NCBI RefSeq assembly: GCF_002514725.1
Contig: NZ_NTLB01000008.1
Location: 107,399 to 171,398, forward strand
Length of the DNA stretch: 64,000 nucleotides
Origin: Mangrovitalea sediminis
GTDB taxonomy: Bacteria > Pseudomonadota > Gammaproteobacteria > Pseudomonadales > Oleiphilaceae
Reading direction: 5' to 3'
Part shown: piece by piece, positions 12,269 through 21,767 of the stretch
Position numbering within the stretch: the first letter of the stretch is position 1
Layout of the letters: each line of letters opens with the position of its first letter
Program-made: the position numbers and the translations under genes
The notes under the pieces: model-generated
Told to the model about the DNA's origin: nothing
Databases searched by the model: none
The model's input: only the letters and a program-made list of their open reading frames with translations

Positions 12269-13482
12269 TCGAAATATCCCCGACAGACCGGCAGCCCGTC
12301 CCTCAGCATCACGCGTCCCCTGGCCACCACATGCCGCAACGCCAGTGTACGTTTCTCCAACACCAGCAGATCCGCATCGGCACCCACGGCCAGCCGACCT
12401 TTACGCGGCAACTTCAAACGCTCCGCTGGATTTTGCGTAATGGGTAGCAAGGCGGTTCCCAATGCAAAACCCGCCTCGAGCACGCACTGGCGCAAGGTGG
12501 TCAGCAAGCTGTCCATGCGGCCTATTTGCAATCCAATAAGCTGGCCCTGCGCATCAAAACGGGGCAGGCTGGCGTGACCGTCCGTGGTGAAAGTGACCTG
12601 CTCAACGGACACCCCCGCCTCAAGGACCGCAGAGAGGGCCTGGACACAAGGGATATCCCCCGCGGCAATCAGGTCCGGAGTTGTACTTGCCGTAAAGTCG
12701 ATGACGCCCCCTTTCTGCGCGAAGTCGATGCCGGCCTGAAGCAGATCGCTGCTGCGATTGATGTGAGTCGGCCAGAACTGGGTCAGGGGCAGTGCCGACT
12801 GGCGAACCACGTCTAGCAAGGGGGTCAGGCGGGTATCGGCGTCGCCGGTATGAATCATGACAATACCGGCCTTGCCGGCCAGCATGCCGCCGACCCGCGC
12901 TTCCGACGCCAATCGGGTCAGTTCGTGACAGCTTGGATGACTGGAACGGTGATCCGAGATTGCCACCTCGCCAACGCCGACGAAACGATCGACCAGTACG
13001 ATATCCTCCTGGACCGTCGACAGTAGGGTCCGCACCGGGACCTGATAGGAACCGGTGTAGCAATAACAGGTCAGCCCTTCACTCTCCAGGGCCCTGGCCT
13101 TGGCCAGCAGCGCAGGCAGCGTCTGGGTGATAGCATCGGTTCCCAGCGCCCCGACCATTGTCGTCACGCCACCGAGGACGGCATCGGTCAGCCGCATTTC
13201 CGGAGTCCGGGTGGCAAAACCGCCCTCGCCGCCTCCGCCGGTGATGTGCGTCAACCCGTCCACGAATCCAGGTACCACGTAGCAGTCGTCCGCACACAAA
13301 CGCTCCAGCGGCAAACCCCGCAATCCTGCCACGTCGGCGCCAAGTGCGGCGACGCGCTCTCCCGCCGTCAGGATGGACAGCTCACCCAGGGGCTGGGGAG
13401 CAAAGATTTCGCCACCGTCGATCACCAGCATCATTGTATCGGCACTCATCTTGCTTAAACTCATGCTCGGCCCAAACTTCAC
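12265..13482 (-). CDS. iadA: Isoaspartyl dipeptidase-like amidohydrolase with altered metal ligands
   Basis: The protein aligns along its length with E. coli isoaspartyl dipeptidase (about 390 aa). Substrate-side residues are kept: GGGGEGG, ALGTD, TGSYQVP (Y146), SDHRS (R179), PTHINRS (R243) and the acid D301 with S305 in TTDGHAS. Two of the metal ligands are changed. The HxH motif reads FVDGLTHI (L77-T-H79), and the lysine that is carboxylated in E. coli IadA is E172 (VGVGEVAIS). H211 and H240 remain. The longest frame begins with GTG at 13482 and none of the upstream candidates has a good ribosome-binding site; ATG at 13464 or 13449 is possible. It heads the iadA-argR-ast gene string, suggesting beta-aspartyl-arginine or a related dipeptide as substrate (inference). 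Confidence 0.8.
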   Translation of the reverse strand: MKFGPSMSLSKMSADTMMLVIDGGEIFAPQPLGELSILTAGERVAALGADVAGLRGLPLERLCADDCYVVPGFVDGLTHITGGGGEGGFATRTPEMRLTDAVLGGVTTMVGALGTDAITQTLPALLAKARALESEGLTCYCYTGSYQVPVRTLLSTVQEDIVLVDRFVGVGEVAISDHRSSHPSCHELTRLASEARVGGMLAGKAGIVMIHTGDADTRLTPLLDVVRQSALPLTQFWPTHINRSSDLLQAGIDFAQKGGVIDFTASTTPDLIAAGDIPCVQALSAVLEAGVSVEQVTFTTDGHASLPRFDAQGQLIGLQIGRMDSLLTTLRQCVLEAGFALGTALLPITQNPAERLKLPRKGRLAVGADADLLVLEKRTLALRHVVARGRVMLRDGLPVCRGYFD

Positions 13483-13728
13483 ATCTTAGGATGGAGAGGC
13501 TAAAAATAGAAAGCTGAAGTATCTGGTCTATGCTTGTAATCAGGTTGATACCCAACCCGACTCAGTCCACGGCCAGCCATTAAAAACTACCCCACGTCGG
13601 CAGGGAGCGCCAGGATACGTTCATCTTGCCGCGGGGCATAGGCAGTGGTCGATTCTCAGCTCAGTCTCGGCGCAAGGAGAGCAATGACCGACAGGTCCCG
13701 GGAATCGTGCCTTGTACAGGTTTAAAAC
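13483..13728. other. Divergent promoter region iadA / chemoreceptor
   Basis: These 246 bp separate two divergent genes and must hold both promoters. I found no pair of elements good enough to call and no clear inverted repeat or ArgR-like TGTCGC site. Confidence 0.4.
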
Positions 13729-15474
13729 ATGAAGCTCTCGCCAAAACAGATTCGCTTTACCCTGTTCCACCGCTCCATGCTGATGACGCTGGCCCTGCTG
13801 GTCATCCTGGTCATCGCCTTCGGGCTGGTCATTCGCGGCGTCAAGTCCATCACCAGCACCATCGAAGGGCAGACGGCCTTTATCAGCAGCCAGACCCAGG
13901 CTATCAAAACCCAGAACAAACTGGTCCACGAACAGCAGGGTAAACTGCGCCTTCAGACGGCCACGTTCGAGGCCTACGGACTTTACTCGAAATACCTTTA
14001 CTGGCGCCTCAACTCCGTAGCGAGTGCAGACTCCCAATCCGTCAGCGAAGGCGACAAGGCCGAGAAACAACTGCGCGCAAAGTTGAAATCCATCGGCCAG
14101 CTATCCCCGGATCTCGGCGAAGCCACCGACGGTGTCGCCCTCTACCTTGACGACTTCAATTCGGATATAAAGCAAGCCTATGACCTCGCGACAAAGGGGG
14201 CTTCGCCACAGCAGATATCGGGTCCCATGGGTTCGGCACAGAGTCAGGCCATCGCCATGAACTCCATGTTTGACGCCATCCTGAGTGAAGCGGCACAGTC
14301 GGTGACCGACGCAGGCAGCGGGGTGCTCGGCGCCGGGGAAAAACTGTCCAAGGCAGCGGAACAGGTGCAGGAATCCAGCAACGAGGTAAAGGCGCGGGGT
14401 CACCAACTGCAGAAGCACATTCTCCTGATCCTGGCCGCGTCCATCGTGATCAGCATCGTCGTCGGCTGGCTGCTGGCCCGTTCGATCAGTCGTCCCCTGC
14501 GTCGCCTCGCCGCCGTTATCATGGACATCGAGCACAACAACGACCTGTCCAAACGGGTTGCCTACGCAGGCCGAAACGAGATCGGCGATATCGGCCAGGC
14601 GTTCAACAGCATGCTGCAGAAGTTCTCCGTCATTATTCGCGACCTGGCCAGTGCTGCGGAACAACTGTCGAGCGCGGCTGACGACAGCGCATCCGCCAGC
14701 ACCTCAACCGATCAGTCGGTGCAACAGCTCCGCTCGGAAACCGACCAGGTGGCGACCGCCAGTAACGAAATGGCCGTGACCGTCAAAGGCATCAACGACC
14801 ACACCAATGAGGCGGTCACCCAGGCCCGCTCAGCGGCCCAGGCCTGCAAGAATGGCCAGGCCATCATCGCCCAGACCATGCACGACATCGAATCCCTCGC
14901 TGACCGCATTTTCGAAAGTTCAGAGTCGGTTCGCGACCTGGCACAGAACGCCGATGGCATCGGTTCCGTGCTGGACGTCATCCGCAGCATCGCCGAACAA
15001 ACCAACCTGCTGGCTCTCAACGCCGCTATCGAAGCCGCTCGAGCTGGCGAAGCGGGGCGCGGTTTCGCGGTAGTGGCTGACGAGGTGCGTACCCTGGCGC
15101 AGCGTACGGGTGACTCCACCGACGAGATTCAGGGCATGATAGAGCGCCTGCAGGCCGAGACCCAGAATGTGGTGAAGCGAATGGAAAGCAGTCGGGAGCA
15201 GGCCTCCAGCACCCTGTCCGGCGCCGGCCAGACCACGACAGCTATCGCCGATATCCTCGGCGCCGTCACCGCCATCAACAGCACCAACGAACAGATCGCC
15301 CATGCGACCGAGGAGCAGACCGGCGCCGCGGAGAGCATCGACCAGAGTATCGTCAATATCAGTCAGTTGACCGGCGATGTCTCCGATGCCGCCACCCGCA
15401 CCGCCGCGGCCAGCGAAACATTGCGCCAGATGGTGGACGAACTGCACCGCCTGGTCGTCCAGTTCCGCTGCTGA
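13729..15474 (+). CDS. Methyl-accepting chemotaxis protein
   Basis: A 581-residue chemoreceptor. TM1 lies at about residues 16-38 ([17 protein letters not shown]). A helical periplasmic sensor of about 185 residues follows, then TM2 at about 225-247 ([18 protein letters not shown]), a HAMP domain ([13 protein letters not shown]) and a cytoplasmic signalling domain. The hairpin tip has the invariant [19 protein letters not shown] followed by [18 protein letters not shown]. There is no C-terminal NWETF-type pentapeptide, so it probably relies on other receptors or on direct CheR binding. The ligand is unknown. Its position divergent from the arginine island makes a role in sensing arginine-derived nutrients conceivable but unproven. 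The ribosome-binding site is weak. Confidence 0.93.
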   Translation: MKLSPKQIRFTLFHRSMLMTLALLVILVIAFGLVIRGVKSITSTIEGQTAFISSQTQAIKTQNKLVHEQQGKLRLQTATFEAYGLYSKYLYWRLNSVASADSQSVSEGDKAEKQLRAKLKSIGQLSPDLGEATDGVALYLDDFNSDIKQAYDLATKGASPQQISGPMGSAQSQAIAMNSMFDAILSEAAQSVTDAGSGVLGAGEKLSKAAEQVQESSNEVKARGHQLQKHILLILAASIVISIVVGWLLARSISRPLRRLAAVIMDIEHNNDLSKRVAYAGRNEIGDIGQAFNSMLQKFSVIIRDLASAAEQLSSAADDSASASTSTDQSVQQLRSETDQVATASNEMAVTVKGINDHTNEAVTQARSAAQACKNGQAIIAQTMHDIESLADRIFESSESVRDLAQNADGIGSVLDVIRSIAEQTNLLALNAAIEAARAGEAGRGFAVVADEVRTLAQRTGDSTDEIQGMIERLQAETQNVVKRMESSREQASSTLSGAGQTTTAIADILGAVTAINSTNEQIAHATEEQTGAAESIDQSIVNISQLTGDVSDAATRTAAASETLRQMVDELHRLVVQFRC

Positions 15475-15839
15475 CCGGCCGTTAAAGACCTAAGACCAGC
15501 AACCACATCGCTCCTCGGGAAAGGCCGTCACTCTGTGGCGGCTTCCACACCCCGGCTTTTCCAATCCTTCAGCGGGCGTGAAAACGCAGGCGCCAAGAGA
15601 CGCGTTCTCCTGCAACATTTAGGTCAATGCGACGTTTACGTTAAGACATAGAGAGGGAAGAAGGGAAAGCGCTGTCTGCATACCCGCATGGCACAACGGG
15701 TAATGCAGACAGGTTGACCAATGAAACAGGGAAGAGGCACCGAAATCGTAGTGCCTCCGTCAGGGTTACCCGGGCCGCGCCCTCCTGAAACGTGGCCTCA
15801 CCAGCGCAATGCGTATTCACATGTCTAAAGCCAACACCT
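15475..15839. other. Spacer between the chemoreceptor and the small peptide gene
   Basis: About 365 bp without a supported gene; the short open frames here lack ribosome-binding sites. It contains a 7-bp hairpin (GAGGCAC...GTGCCTC, 15734-15757) about 80 bp downstream of the minus-strand peptide gene, followed on the minus strand by a pyrimidine-rich but T-poor tract. It may be a weak terminator for that gene. No terminator for the chemoreceptor gene was recognised. Confidence 0.4.
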
Positions 15840-15950
15840 TCAGTTGGCGAAATACATGGACTCGAAATAGTCCCGCATTTCGTCGATAACCATCGACTCA
15901 AAGGGGTGGGTCAATTCGAACAACAAACTGCTGTCACGCGTCGCTTTCAT
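15840..15950 (-). CDS. 36-residue peptide with PqqA-like C-terminus
   Basis: The ATG at 15950 is preceded by GGAGG at an ideal 7-nt spacing, much the best translation signal in this spacer. The peptide starts MKATRDSSLLFELTHPFESM and ends DEMRDYFESMYFAN. The FE..MYFAN ending resembles the PQQ precursor PqqA (GFEVTMYFANR), though the Glu-to-Tyr spacing is one residue shorter. FESM occurs twice. No pqqB-F gene is in the window. It is flanked by the typA terminator and a non-coding spacer, so it would be an orphan unit. A longer in-frame start at 16037 has no ribosome-binding site. Function unknown; it could be an orphan PqqA, another RiPP precursor or a small regulatory protein. Confidence 0.55.
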   Translation of the reverse strand: MKATRDSSLLFELTHPFESMVIDEMRDYFESMYFAN

Positions 15951-16230
15951 GGTAAATCCTCCAGATGGTCTGCGGATCGTTTCCCGGCACAGGACCAGGT
16001 CATCACCGTCACATTCAATAAGCATCAGGCATGCCAAGGCCGTTTACGGTCAGGTATCCCTTTATCGACACAGGTTTTTTCATCGGCAGGCAGTGGGAAA
16101 GACCCGAGCTCCGCGCAAAGAGGACGCACCACCTGAAAGCGTATTGCCCCCAAGACACCCAAAGTAGTGCATAGCACAACAGCCGGTGCTACAGGCATTG
16201 CCGCAGCAGGAAGAGAAAAGCAGGAGGGGT

Positions 16231-16271
16231 AAAAACCAGAAAACCTCCGAACCCAATGGATCCGGAGGTTT
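16231..16271 (-). terminator. Intrinsic terminator of typA
   Basis: On the minus strand AAACCTCCG pairs with CGGAGGTTT (9 bp, 13-nt loop), followed by TCTGGTTTTT. It begins 20 nt after the typA stop. Confidence 0.8.
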
Positions 16272-16291
16272 CCGGTGGTTCAGCTCGAACC

Positions 16292-18100
16292 TTATCGCGC
16301 AGCGCGTTTCCGCTCGTGCTCCTTGAGCAGTTTCTTGCGCAGGCGGATGTGGTTAGGCGTCACTTCAACGAGTTCGTCATCGTCGATGAACTCCAGCGCC
16401 TGTTCCAGCGACATCCGAATGGGCGGCGTCAGGATAATGTTCTCATCCGTACCCGCAGCACGGATGTTGGTCAGCTGCTTGGCCTTGGTCGGGTTGACGA
16501 CCAGGTCATTGTCCCGGCTGTGGATGCCGATCAGCATGCCTTCATACACCTCTGTGCCCGGCGTCAGGAACAGACGTCCACGCTCCTGCAGGTTGAAGAG
16601 TGCGTATCCCAACACCTTGCCATCAACCATCGACACCAGGACGCCATTCTTGCGGCTGGCCATATCCCCGCCCTTGATCGGGCCGTAATGGTCGAAGACG
16701 TGCGTCAAGATACCGGAACCCGAAGTCAGCGTCAGGAAGGTGGAACGGAAACCGATCAGCCCCCGGGCCGGCATGACGAACTCAAGGCGGGTACGACCAC
16801 GGCCGTCCGGCACCATGTTCTTCATTTCGGCGCGACGCTGCCCCATCTCTTCCATCACCGAACCCTGGTGCTGGTCTTCGAGGTCGATCACAACGAACTC
16901 GTAGGGTTCCTGCAATTCGCCATCGACTTCGCGGGTTACCACTTCCGGACGCGATACGCCCAGCTCGAAACCTTCCCGGCGCATGGTCTCGATCAGTACG
17001 GAAAGATGCAATTCGCCGCGCCCGGATACGACAAAGCGGTCGGCCGTATCGCCCTGCTCAACACGCAGCGCCACGTTATGCAGCAGTTCCTTCTCCAGAC
17101 GCTCCTTGATATTGCGGCTGGTGATGAACTTACCGTCGCGACCGGCAAACGGCGAATCATTAACCTGGAATGTCATGCTGACCGTCGGTTCGTCCACGGT
17201 CAGAACCGGCAAAGCCTCAGGCTTTTGCGGATCGCACAGGGTGTCGGAAATGAACAGCTCTTCGATACCGGAGATACAGACGATATCCCCCGCATTCGCT
17301 TCATCGACATTAACGCGCTGCAGGCCGTGGAAGCCTTTGACCTCCAGTATCCGGCCATTACGCTTACGGCCATCCCGATCAACGATCGCAACGGGCTGAC
17401 CGGGCTTGAGCTTGCCGCGGGTAATGCGCCCGATACCGATGACACCAACATAAGGATCGTAGTCCAGCGAGGAAACCTGCATCTGGAAAGGACCCTCGGC
17501 ATTAACGTCCGGCGCCGGCACGCGGTCGACGATCATTTCGAACAGCGGCGTCATATCCTCCGCCAGCGCATCCGCCTCGAAACCTGCAATCCCGTTCAGT
17601 GCCGACGCATAGACAATCGGGAAGTCGAGTTGCTCGTCGGTGGCACCCAGGCGGTCAAACAGATCGAAGACCTCATTGATGACCCAATCCGGACGGGCGC
17701 CAGGACGGTCCACCTTGTTGACCACAACAATCGGCTTGAGACCGCGGGCGAAGGCCTTCTGGGTAACGAACCGGGTCTGAGGCATAGGGCCGTCGACGGC
17801 ATCCACCAGCAGCAGCACCGAGTCCACCATCGACAGAACCCGCTCTACCTCGCCACCGAAATCGGCGTGCCCGGGGGTGTCGACGATATTGATACGGTAA
17901 TCATTCCATCGAATGGCCGTGTTTTTCGCCAGGATAGTGATGCCGCGCTCCTTTTCCTGGTCGTTGGAGTCCATGATGCGCTCAGTGCCGGCATTTTTAC
18001 GGTCCAGGGTGCCGGACTGCTGCAGCAGTTTATCCACCAGGGTGGTCTTGCCATGGTCGACGTGGGCGATGATGGCAATGTTACGAAGCTTATCGATCAC
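16292..18100 (-). CDS. typA: Translational GTPase TypA/BipA
   Basis: Ribosome-associated GTPase of the EF-G/LepA superfamily (602 aa; E. coli 607), which affects 50S assembly and stress or low-temperature growth. The N-terminus reads [20 protein letters not shown] with the P-loop; [14 protein letters not shown] (G3) and [13 protein letters not shown] (G4) follow. I take GTG at 18100 as the start. It has AGGA 7 nt upstream and matches the family N-terminus, while the longer frame to 18286 would add 62 unrelated residues. It is divergent from glnA, as in many gammaproteobacteria. Confidence 0.96.
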   Translation of the reverse strand: MIDKLRNIAIIAHVDHGKTTLVDKLLQQSGTLDRKNAGTERIMDSNDQEKERGITILAKNTAIRWNDYRINIVDTPGHADFGGEVERVLSMVDSVLLLVDAVDGPMPQTRFVTQKAFARGLKPIVVVNKVDRPGARPDWVINEVFDLFDRLGATDEQLDFPIVYASALNGIAGFEADALAEDMTPLFEMIVDRVPAPDVNAEGPFQMQVSSLDYDPYVGVIGIGRITRGKLKPGQPVAIVDRDGRKRNGRILEVKGFHGLQRVNVDEANAGDIVCISGIEELFISDTLCDPQKPEALPVLTVDEPTVSMTFQVNDSPFAGRDGKFITSRNIKERLEKELLHNVALRVEQGDTADRFVVSGRGELHLSVLIETMRREGFELGVSRPEVVTREVDGELQEPYEFVVIDLEDQHQGSVMEEMGQRRAEMKNMVPDGRGRTRLEFVMPARGLIGFRSTFLTLTSGSGILTHVFDHYGPIKGGDMASRKNGVLVSMVDGKVLGYALFNLQERGRLFLTPGTEVYEGMLIGIHSRDNDLVVNPTKAKQLTNIRAAGTDENIILTPPIRMSLEQALEFIDDDELVEVTPNHIRLRKKLLKEHERKRAAR

Positions 18101-18206
18101 TTGAAAATCCTGCGAAACACGCGTTGGAAAAAAGGGCTCGCAGTATAGCGGAAAGGCGCAACATCGCCTATGGTCCGATGCATAGCGAGTATCACCTAGC
18201 CACAAA

Positions 18207-18223
18207 TGCACCATTATCGTGCG
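18207..18223. promoter_or_regulatory. NtrC-like binding site 1 upstream of glnA
   Basis: TGCACCA-TTA-TCGTGCG resembles the enterobacterial NtrC dyad TGCACCA-N3-TGGTGCA, with a perfect left half and two mismatches on the right. Its centre is about 175 bp upstream of the predicted sigma-54 start and 30 bp from site 2, close to three helical turns. Confidence 0.6.
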
Positions 18224-18236
18224 CCAAGCATGACGC

Positions 18237-18253
18237 AGCACCATATAAGTGCA
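18237..18253. promoter_or_regulatory. NtrC-like binding site 2 upstream of glnA
   Basis: AGCACCA-TAT-AAGTGCA has one mismatch in the left half and two in the right half of the NtrC dyad. Together with site 1 it forms a tandem enhancer, as at enterobacterial glnA. Confidence 0.6.
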
Positions 18254-18363
18254 CATCATCTCGACTGCAGCACTGAAATTCTTCAAACACCCCTACCGAC
18301 AAAGGCCCGCCAGCCCCGGAAAATGCCTCTTTTAAGTGCAAAACCCCATCCAGGCAAACACAT

Positions 18364-18379
18364 TGGCAAGTAATTTGCA
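18364..18379 (+). promoter_or_regulatory. Sigma-54 promoter of glnA
   Basis: TGGCAA-GTAAT-TTGCA matches the consensus TGGCAC-N5-TTGCA at all but one position, with the obligatory GG-N10-GC spacing (GG at 18365-18366, GC at 18377-18378). Transcription should start near 18390. Confidence 0.85.
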
Positions 18380-18582
18380 CAACGGGCAGGCAACAGCGAG
18401 GCTGTTCATCAAGAGAGGGAGGCAAGCTATCAGACCTTCTGGTATGCTGCCGTTGCCCTAATGCGAACAACCGTCCGAAGTCAGTTTCCCTCGCTCGGGC
18501 TGCCAGCGAGCGATCTTAAAGCGGTAATCCACTTCGGGCTGTATCGGCGCGATTGCTATCGAAAATAAACGGAGCATGTCTA

Positions 18583-19989
18583 ATGTCTACAAAGACTGTG
18601 AATCTGATCAAGGAACACGAAGTAAAGTGGGTGGACCTGCGGTTTACGGACACCCGCGGTAAAGAACAGCACGTCACCATTCCTGTCGGCGAAATCAACG
18701 ACGACTTCTTCACCGACGGCAAAATGTTCGACGGTTCGTCCATCGCTGGCTGGAAAGGCATCAACGAATCCGACATGATCCTGATGCCCGATGACTCCTC
18801 TTCCGTGATCGATCCGTTCACCGAAGAAACCACGTTGAACATCACCTGTGACATCGTTGAACCCTCCACGATGCAAGGTTATGAGCGTGACCCCCGCTCC
18901 GTTGCTCGCCGCGCCGAAGATTACCTGAAGTCCACTGGCATCGCCGACACGGCGCTGTTCGGCCCGGAACCTGAATTCTTCGTCTTCGACTCCGTGAAGT
19001 TCGAGTCGAACATCTACAAGTCGATGTACGAAATCTACTCCGAGGAAGCTGCCTGGGTTTCCGGCGAGGATTTCGATCGCAACAACACCGGCCACCGTCC
19101 GGGCGTTAAGGGCGGTTACTTCCCCGTTCCGCCAGTAGACTCCCTGCACGACCTGCGCGCAGCCATGTGTGCGGCGATGGAATCCATGGGCCTGCACATC
19201 GAAGTACACCACCACGAAGTCGGCACAGCCGGCCAGTGTGAAATCGGTGTTGGCGCCAACACCCTGGTTCGCAAGGCCGACGAAGTACAGATTCTCAAGT
19301 ACTGCGTACACAACGTCGCTCACGCCTATGGCAAAACGGCAACCTTCATGCCGAAGCCGCTGGTTGGCGATAACGGTTCTGGTATGCACGTTCACCAGTC
19401 CCTGTCCAAAGACGGCAAAAACATCTTTGCCGGCGACAGCTACGCTGGCCTGAGCGAAACCGCACTGTACTACATTGGCGGCATCATCAAGCACGCGCGC
19501 GTGCTCAACGCCTTCACCAACGCCTCCACCAACTCTTACAAGCGCCTGGTTCCGGGCTTCGAAGCACCGGTTATGCTGGCTTACTCCGCACGCAACCGTT
19601 CGGCTTCCATCCGGATTCCGTACGTCAACAGCGCCAAGGCCCGTCGTATCGAAGTACGGTTCCCGGATCCGTCCGCGAACCCGTACCTGGCCTTCTCCGC
19701 TATGCTGATGGCCGGCCTCGACGGCATCCAGAACAAGATCCACCCGGGCGATGCCATGGACAAGGATCTGTACGACCTGCCGAAAGAAGAAGCCAAGAGC
19801 ATTCCGACCGTCTGCGAAACCATGCAGCAGGCGCTCGACTACCTGGAGAAAGACCACGAGTTCCTGACTCGCGGCGGCGTCTTCACCGAAGACATGATCC
19901 AGGGCTATATCGACCTGAAGCGCGGCGAAGTCCAGCGCCTGAACATGACCACTCACCCGGTCGAGTTCGAGCTCTACTACTCCGTCTAA
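18583..19989 (+). CDS. glnA: Glutamine synthetase, type I
   Basis: Dodecameric enzyme joining ammonia to glutamate with ATP, the main ammonium-assimilation step (468 aa, normal for GSI-beta). Landmarks are [13 protein letters not shown] near the N-terminus, [19 protein letters not shown] [26 protein letters not shown] [10 protein letters not shown] and [16 protein letters not shown]397 in DLYDLPKEE is the adenylylation site of the GSI-beta class. The start at 18583 gives the family N-terminus with CGGAG upstream, whereas the frame from 18553 is too long. It is driven by the sigma-54/NtrC control region and followed by a strong terminator. Confidence 0.98.
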   Translation: MSTKTVNLIKEHEVKWVDLRFTDTRGKEQHVTIPVGEINDDFFTDGKMFDGSSIAGWKGINESDMILMPDDSSSVIDPFTEETTLNITCDIVEPSTMQGYERDPRSVARRAEDYLKSTGIADTALFGPEPEFFVFDSVKFESNIYKSMYEIYSEEAAWVSGEDFDRNNTGHRPGVKGGYFPVPPVDSLHDLRAAMCAAMESMGLHIEVHHHEVGTAGQCEIGVGANTLVRKADEVQILKYCVHNVAHAYGKTATFMPKPLVGDNGSGMHVHQSLSKDGKNIFAGDSYAGLSETALYYIGGIIKHARVLNAFTNASTNSYKRLVPGFEAPVMLAYSARNRSASIRIPYVNSAKARRIEVRFPDPSANPYLAFSAMLMAGLDGIQNKIHPGDAMDKDLYDLPKEEAKSIPTVCETMQQALDYLEKDHEFLTRGGVFTEDMIQGYIDLKRGEVQRLNMTTHPVEFELYYSV

Positions 19990-20018
19990 GTCGACGAGTC
20001 CACACTAGTCGCAAGACA

Positions 20019-20045
20019 AGGCCCCGCTCCGGCGGGGCTTTTTTA
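20019..20045 (+). terminator. Intrinsic terminator of glnA
   Basis: GCCCCGC-TCCG-GCGGGGC followed by TTTTTT, 31 nt past the glnA stop. Confidence 0.93.
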
Positions 20046-20109
20046 TGGCATAGATCGCCGGGCCACTCGCCCCACGCCTTAAGATTAACCACCGCCCCAC
20101 ACCCCATCC

Positions 20110-20137
20110 TTGCATATTTAATAAGCTTACTTATAAT
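20110..20137 (+). promoter_or_regulatory. Sigma-70 promoter and operator of marR-emrAB
   Basis: TTGCAT, 16-nt spacer, TATAAT. The spacer and the start of the -10 box contain the inverted repeat ATAAG-CTTA-CTTAT (20121-20134). This is a typical placement for a MarR-family operator, where the repressor would block RNA polymerase. The match to the promoter is seen directly; autoregulation is inferred. Confidence 0.7.
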
Positions 20138-20169
20138 ATCAACACCAACCATGTGACCCGTTATAAATC

Positions 20170-20631
20170 ATGACAGAGAATACCGAACAGAATTTCGGCT
20201 TCCTGCTTTCCGATGCCGCCCGACTCCTCCGACGCAATTTCGACAGACGCGCCAAGACCCTGAACCTGAATCGCGCCCAGTGGTCCGTATTGGCCCGCCT
20301 TGCCCGCAATGAGGGCGTCAAGCAGACGGTGCTGGCCGACATATTGGAGGTTTCCCCAATCACCCTGGCCCGCCAGATCGACCGGCTGGAAGCCGGTGGC
20401 TGGGTGAAACGGCAACCGGACCCACAGGACCGCCGGGCTAATCGGCTTTACCTGACACCGAAAGCCGGCCCCATGCTGGATGAACTTCGATCCCGAGGCA
20501 ATGAGAGCCGAGCTGAAGCGCTTGCCGGCCTGAGCGAGCAGGAACGCGCGCAACTCGTCGGCCTCCTTGCGCGGGTGCGAGAGAATCTCGCCAGGGAAGA
20601 GTGCCTCCAGAATCAACATGCCGACAAATGA
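20170..20631 (+). CDS. MarR-family transcriptional regulator
   Basis: Winged-helix regulator (153 aa). The recognition region reads VLADILEVSPITLARQIDRLEAGGWV, followed by the wing RQPDPQDRRANRLYLTPKA. As first gene of the operon with an EmrAB-type pump and with a palindrome in its own promoter, it most likely represses the operon and is released by a small phenolic or toxic compound (inference). The ribosome-binding site is weak. Confidence 0.9.
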   Translation: MTENTEQNFGFLLSDAARLLRRNFDRRAKTLNLNRAQWSVLARLARNEGVKQTVLADILEVSPITLARQIDRLEAGGWVKRQPDPQDRRANRLYLTPKAGPMLDELRSRGNESRAEALAGLSEQERAQLVGLLARVRENLAREECLQNQHADK

Positions 20632-20642
20632 GCAGGACAACG

Positions 20643-21767
20643 ATGCCTGAATCATCACCATCCCAAGCTCGACCCGGCAAGCGCCGACAGACGCTGAGGC
20701 GCTGGTTGCTGATCGGCGGTCCATTGATCGCAGCCCTGGGCTGCCTGTATGCATGGATCTTCGGCGGTCGTTATGTGGGCACTGAAAATGCCTATATCAA
20801 AGCGCACCTAGTGGAGGTTGCACCACAAGTCAGCGGCCCCATCGATGACATTGCCGTCACCGAGAACCAACCCGTCAAGCGCGGTCAGTTATTGGTGGAA
20901 ATCGACCCTAAACCCTATCAGGTCGCGCTTGCACAAGCCAAGGCCGAACAGCGCCAAACCCGTAGCGATATCGAAACCCTTAAGGCGAATTACCAGGAAA
21001 AACAGGCCCAGCTCACCAAGGCTCGCAACGACCTGGCCTACGCCGACCGGGAATACCAACGCCAGCTTACGCTGTCTAACCGCCACCTGAACTCCGCGTC
21101 CCAACTCGATGCCGCCCGGCATGAACAGGACTCGGCAAAACAGCAGGTCCTGGCACTTAACTTTCAGCTACAGAGCATTCGTGCCAGCCTTAACGGCAAT
21201 CCGAACCTGCCCGCCGAACAGTATCCGGACTACAAGGCCGCTGAGGCCAAGGTCGAGCAGGCGCAACTGAACCTGGATCATACCCGCGTCACGGCGCCCT
21301 TTGACGGCATCGCGTCGCAGACGCCAAATGAGGGAGCCTACGCATCGGCAGGACATCCGATCATCAGCGTCGTGGCCAATCGCGATGTCTGGGTGGAGGC
21401 CAACTTCAAGGAAACCGACCTGACCTGGATGCACCCGGGAAACCCTGTGACCATTGACGTCGATACCTACCCCGGCCACACATGGAAAGGCGAAGTGGAG
21501 AGTATCGCCCAGGCGACCGGCTCGGAGTTTTCTGTACTGCCCGCACAAAACGCCACCGGCAACTGGGTAAAAGTCGTGCAGCGAATTCCGGTCCGCATAC
21601 GTCTCCAGCCGGCCCCGAACCAACCCGTGTTACGGGCAGGGATGAGCGTCGATGTCGACGTGGATACCGGCTATCACACTGAAGGGCACGGCCCGGTGGC
21701 TTCAGCCCTGGCCTGGATTCGTGACTGTATCGCACCTCCCGCCAAGGCCGCCGAGCCGACACCGTAA
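20643..21767 (+). CDS. emrA: EmrA-like membrane fusion protein of an efflux pump
   Basis: HlyD-family periplasmic adaptor (374 aa). One N-terminal membrane anchor (WLLIGGPLIAALGCLYAW) is followed by the lipoyl half-motif VAPQVSGPIDDIAVTENQ, a coiled-coil hairpin at about residues 85-205 and a second lipoyl half (LDHTRVTAPFDGIAS). The start at 20643 has AGGA 5 nt upstream; an ATG at 20628 overlaps the marR stop but has no ribosome-binding site. It should link EmrB to an outer-membrane TolC-type channel encoded elsewhere. Confidence 0.9.
   Translation: MPESSPSQARPGKRRQTLRRWLLIGGPLIAALGCLYAWIFGGRYVGTENAYIKAHLVEVAPQVSGPIDDIAVTENQPVKRGQLLVEIDPKPYQVALAQAKAEQRQTRSDIETLKANYQEKQAQLTKARNDLAYADREYQRQLTLSNRHLNSASQLDAARHEQDSAKQQVLALNFQLQSIRASLNGNPNLPAEQYPDYKAAEAKVEQAQLNLDHTRVTAPFDGIASQTPNEGAYASAGHPIISVVANRDVWVEANFKETDLTWMHPGNPVTIDVDTYPGHTWKGEVESIAQATGSEFSVLPAQNATGNWVKVVQRIPVRIRLQPAPNQPVLRAGMSVDVDVDTGYHTEGHGPVASALAWIRDCIAPPAKAAEPTP

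Larger units (their letters stand above)
18101..18582. other. Divergent typA/glnA regulatory region
   Basis: The 482 bp hold the sigma-54 promoter of glnA (18364-18379), two NtrC-like sites (18207-18223 and 18237-18253) and a roughly 190-nt glnA leader. The typA promoter must also be here, but no clear sigma-70 element was identified. Confidence 0.6.

Noticed and set aside
15641..15901. 86-codon minus-strand frame overlapping the small peptide gene
   Set aside because: No ribosome-binding site; overlaps the much better supported 36-residue frame and its candidate terminator.
16256..18148. Plus-strand open frame of 630 codons
   Set aside because: Exactly antisense to typA; no recognisable domain, low-complexity composition rich in His, Arg and Gln.
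18580..19956. Minus-strand open frame of 458 codons opposite glnA
   Set aside because: Antisense shadow of glnA without a start signal or domain.
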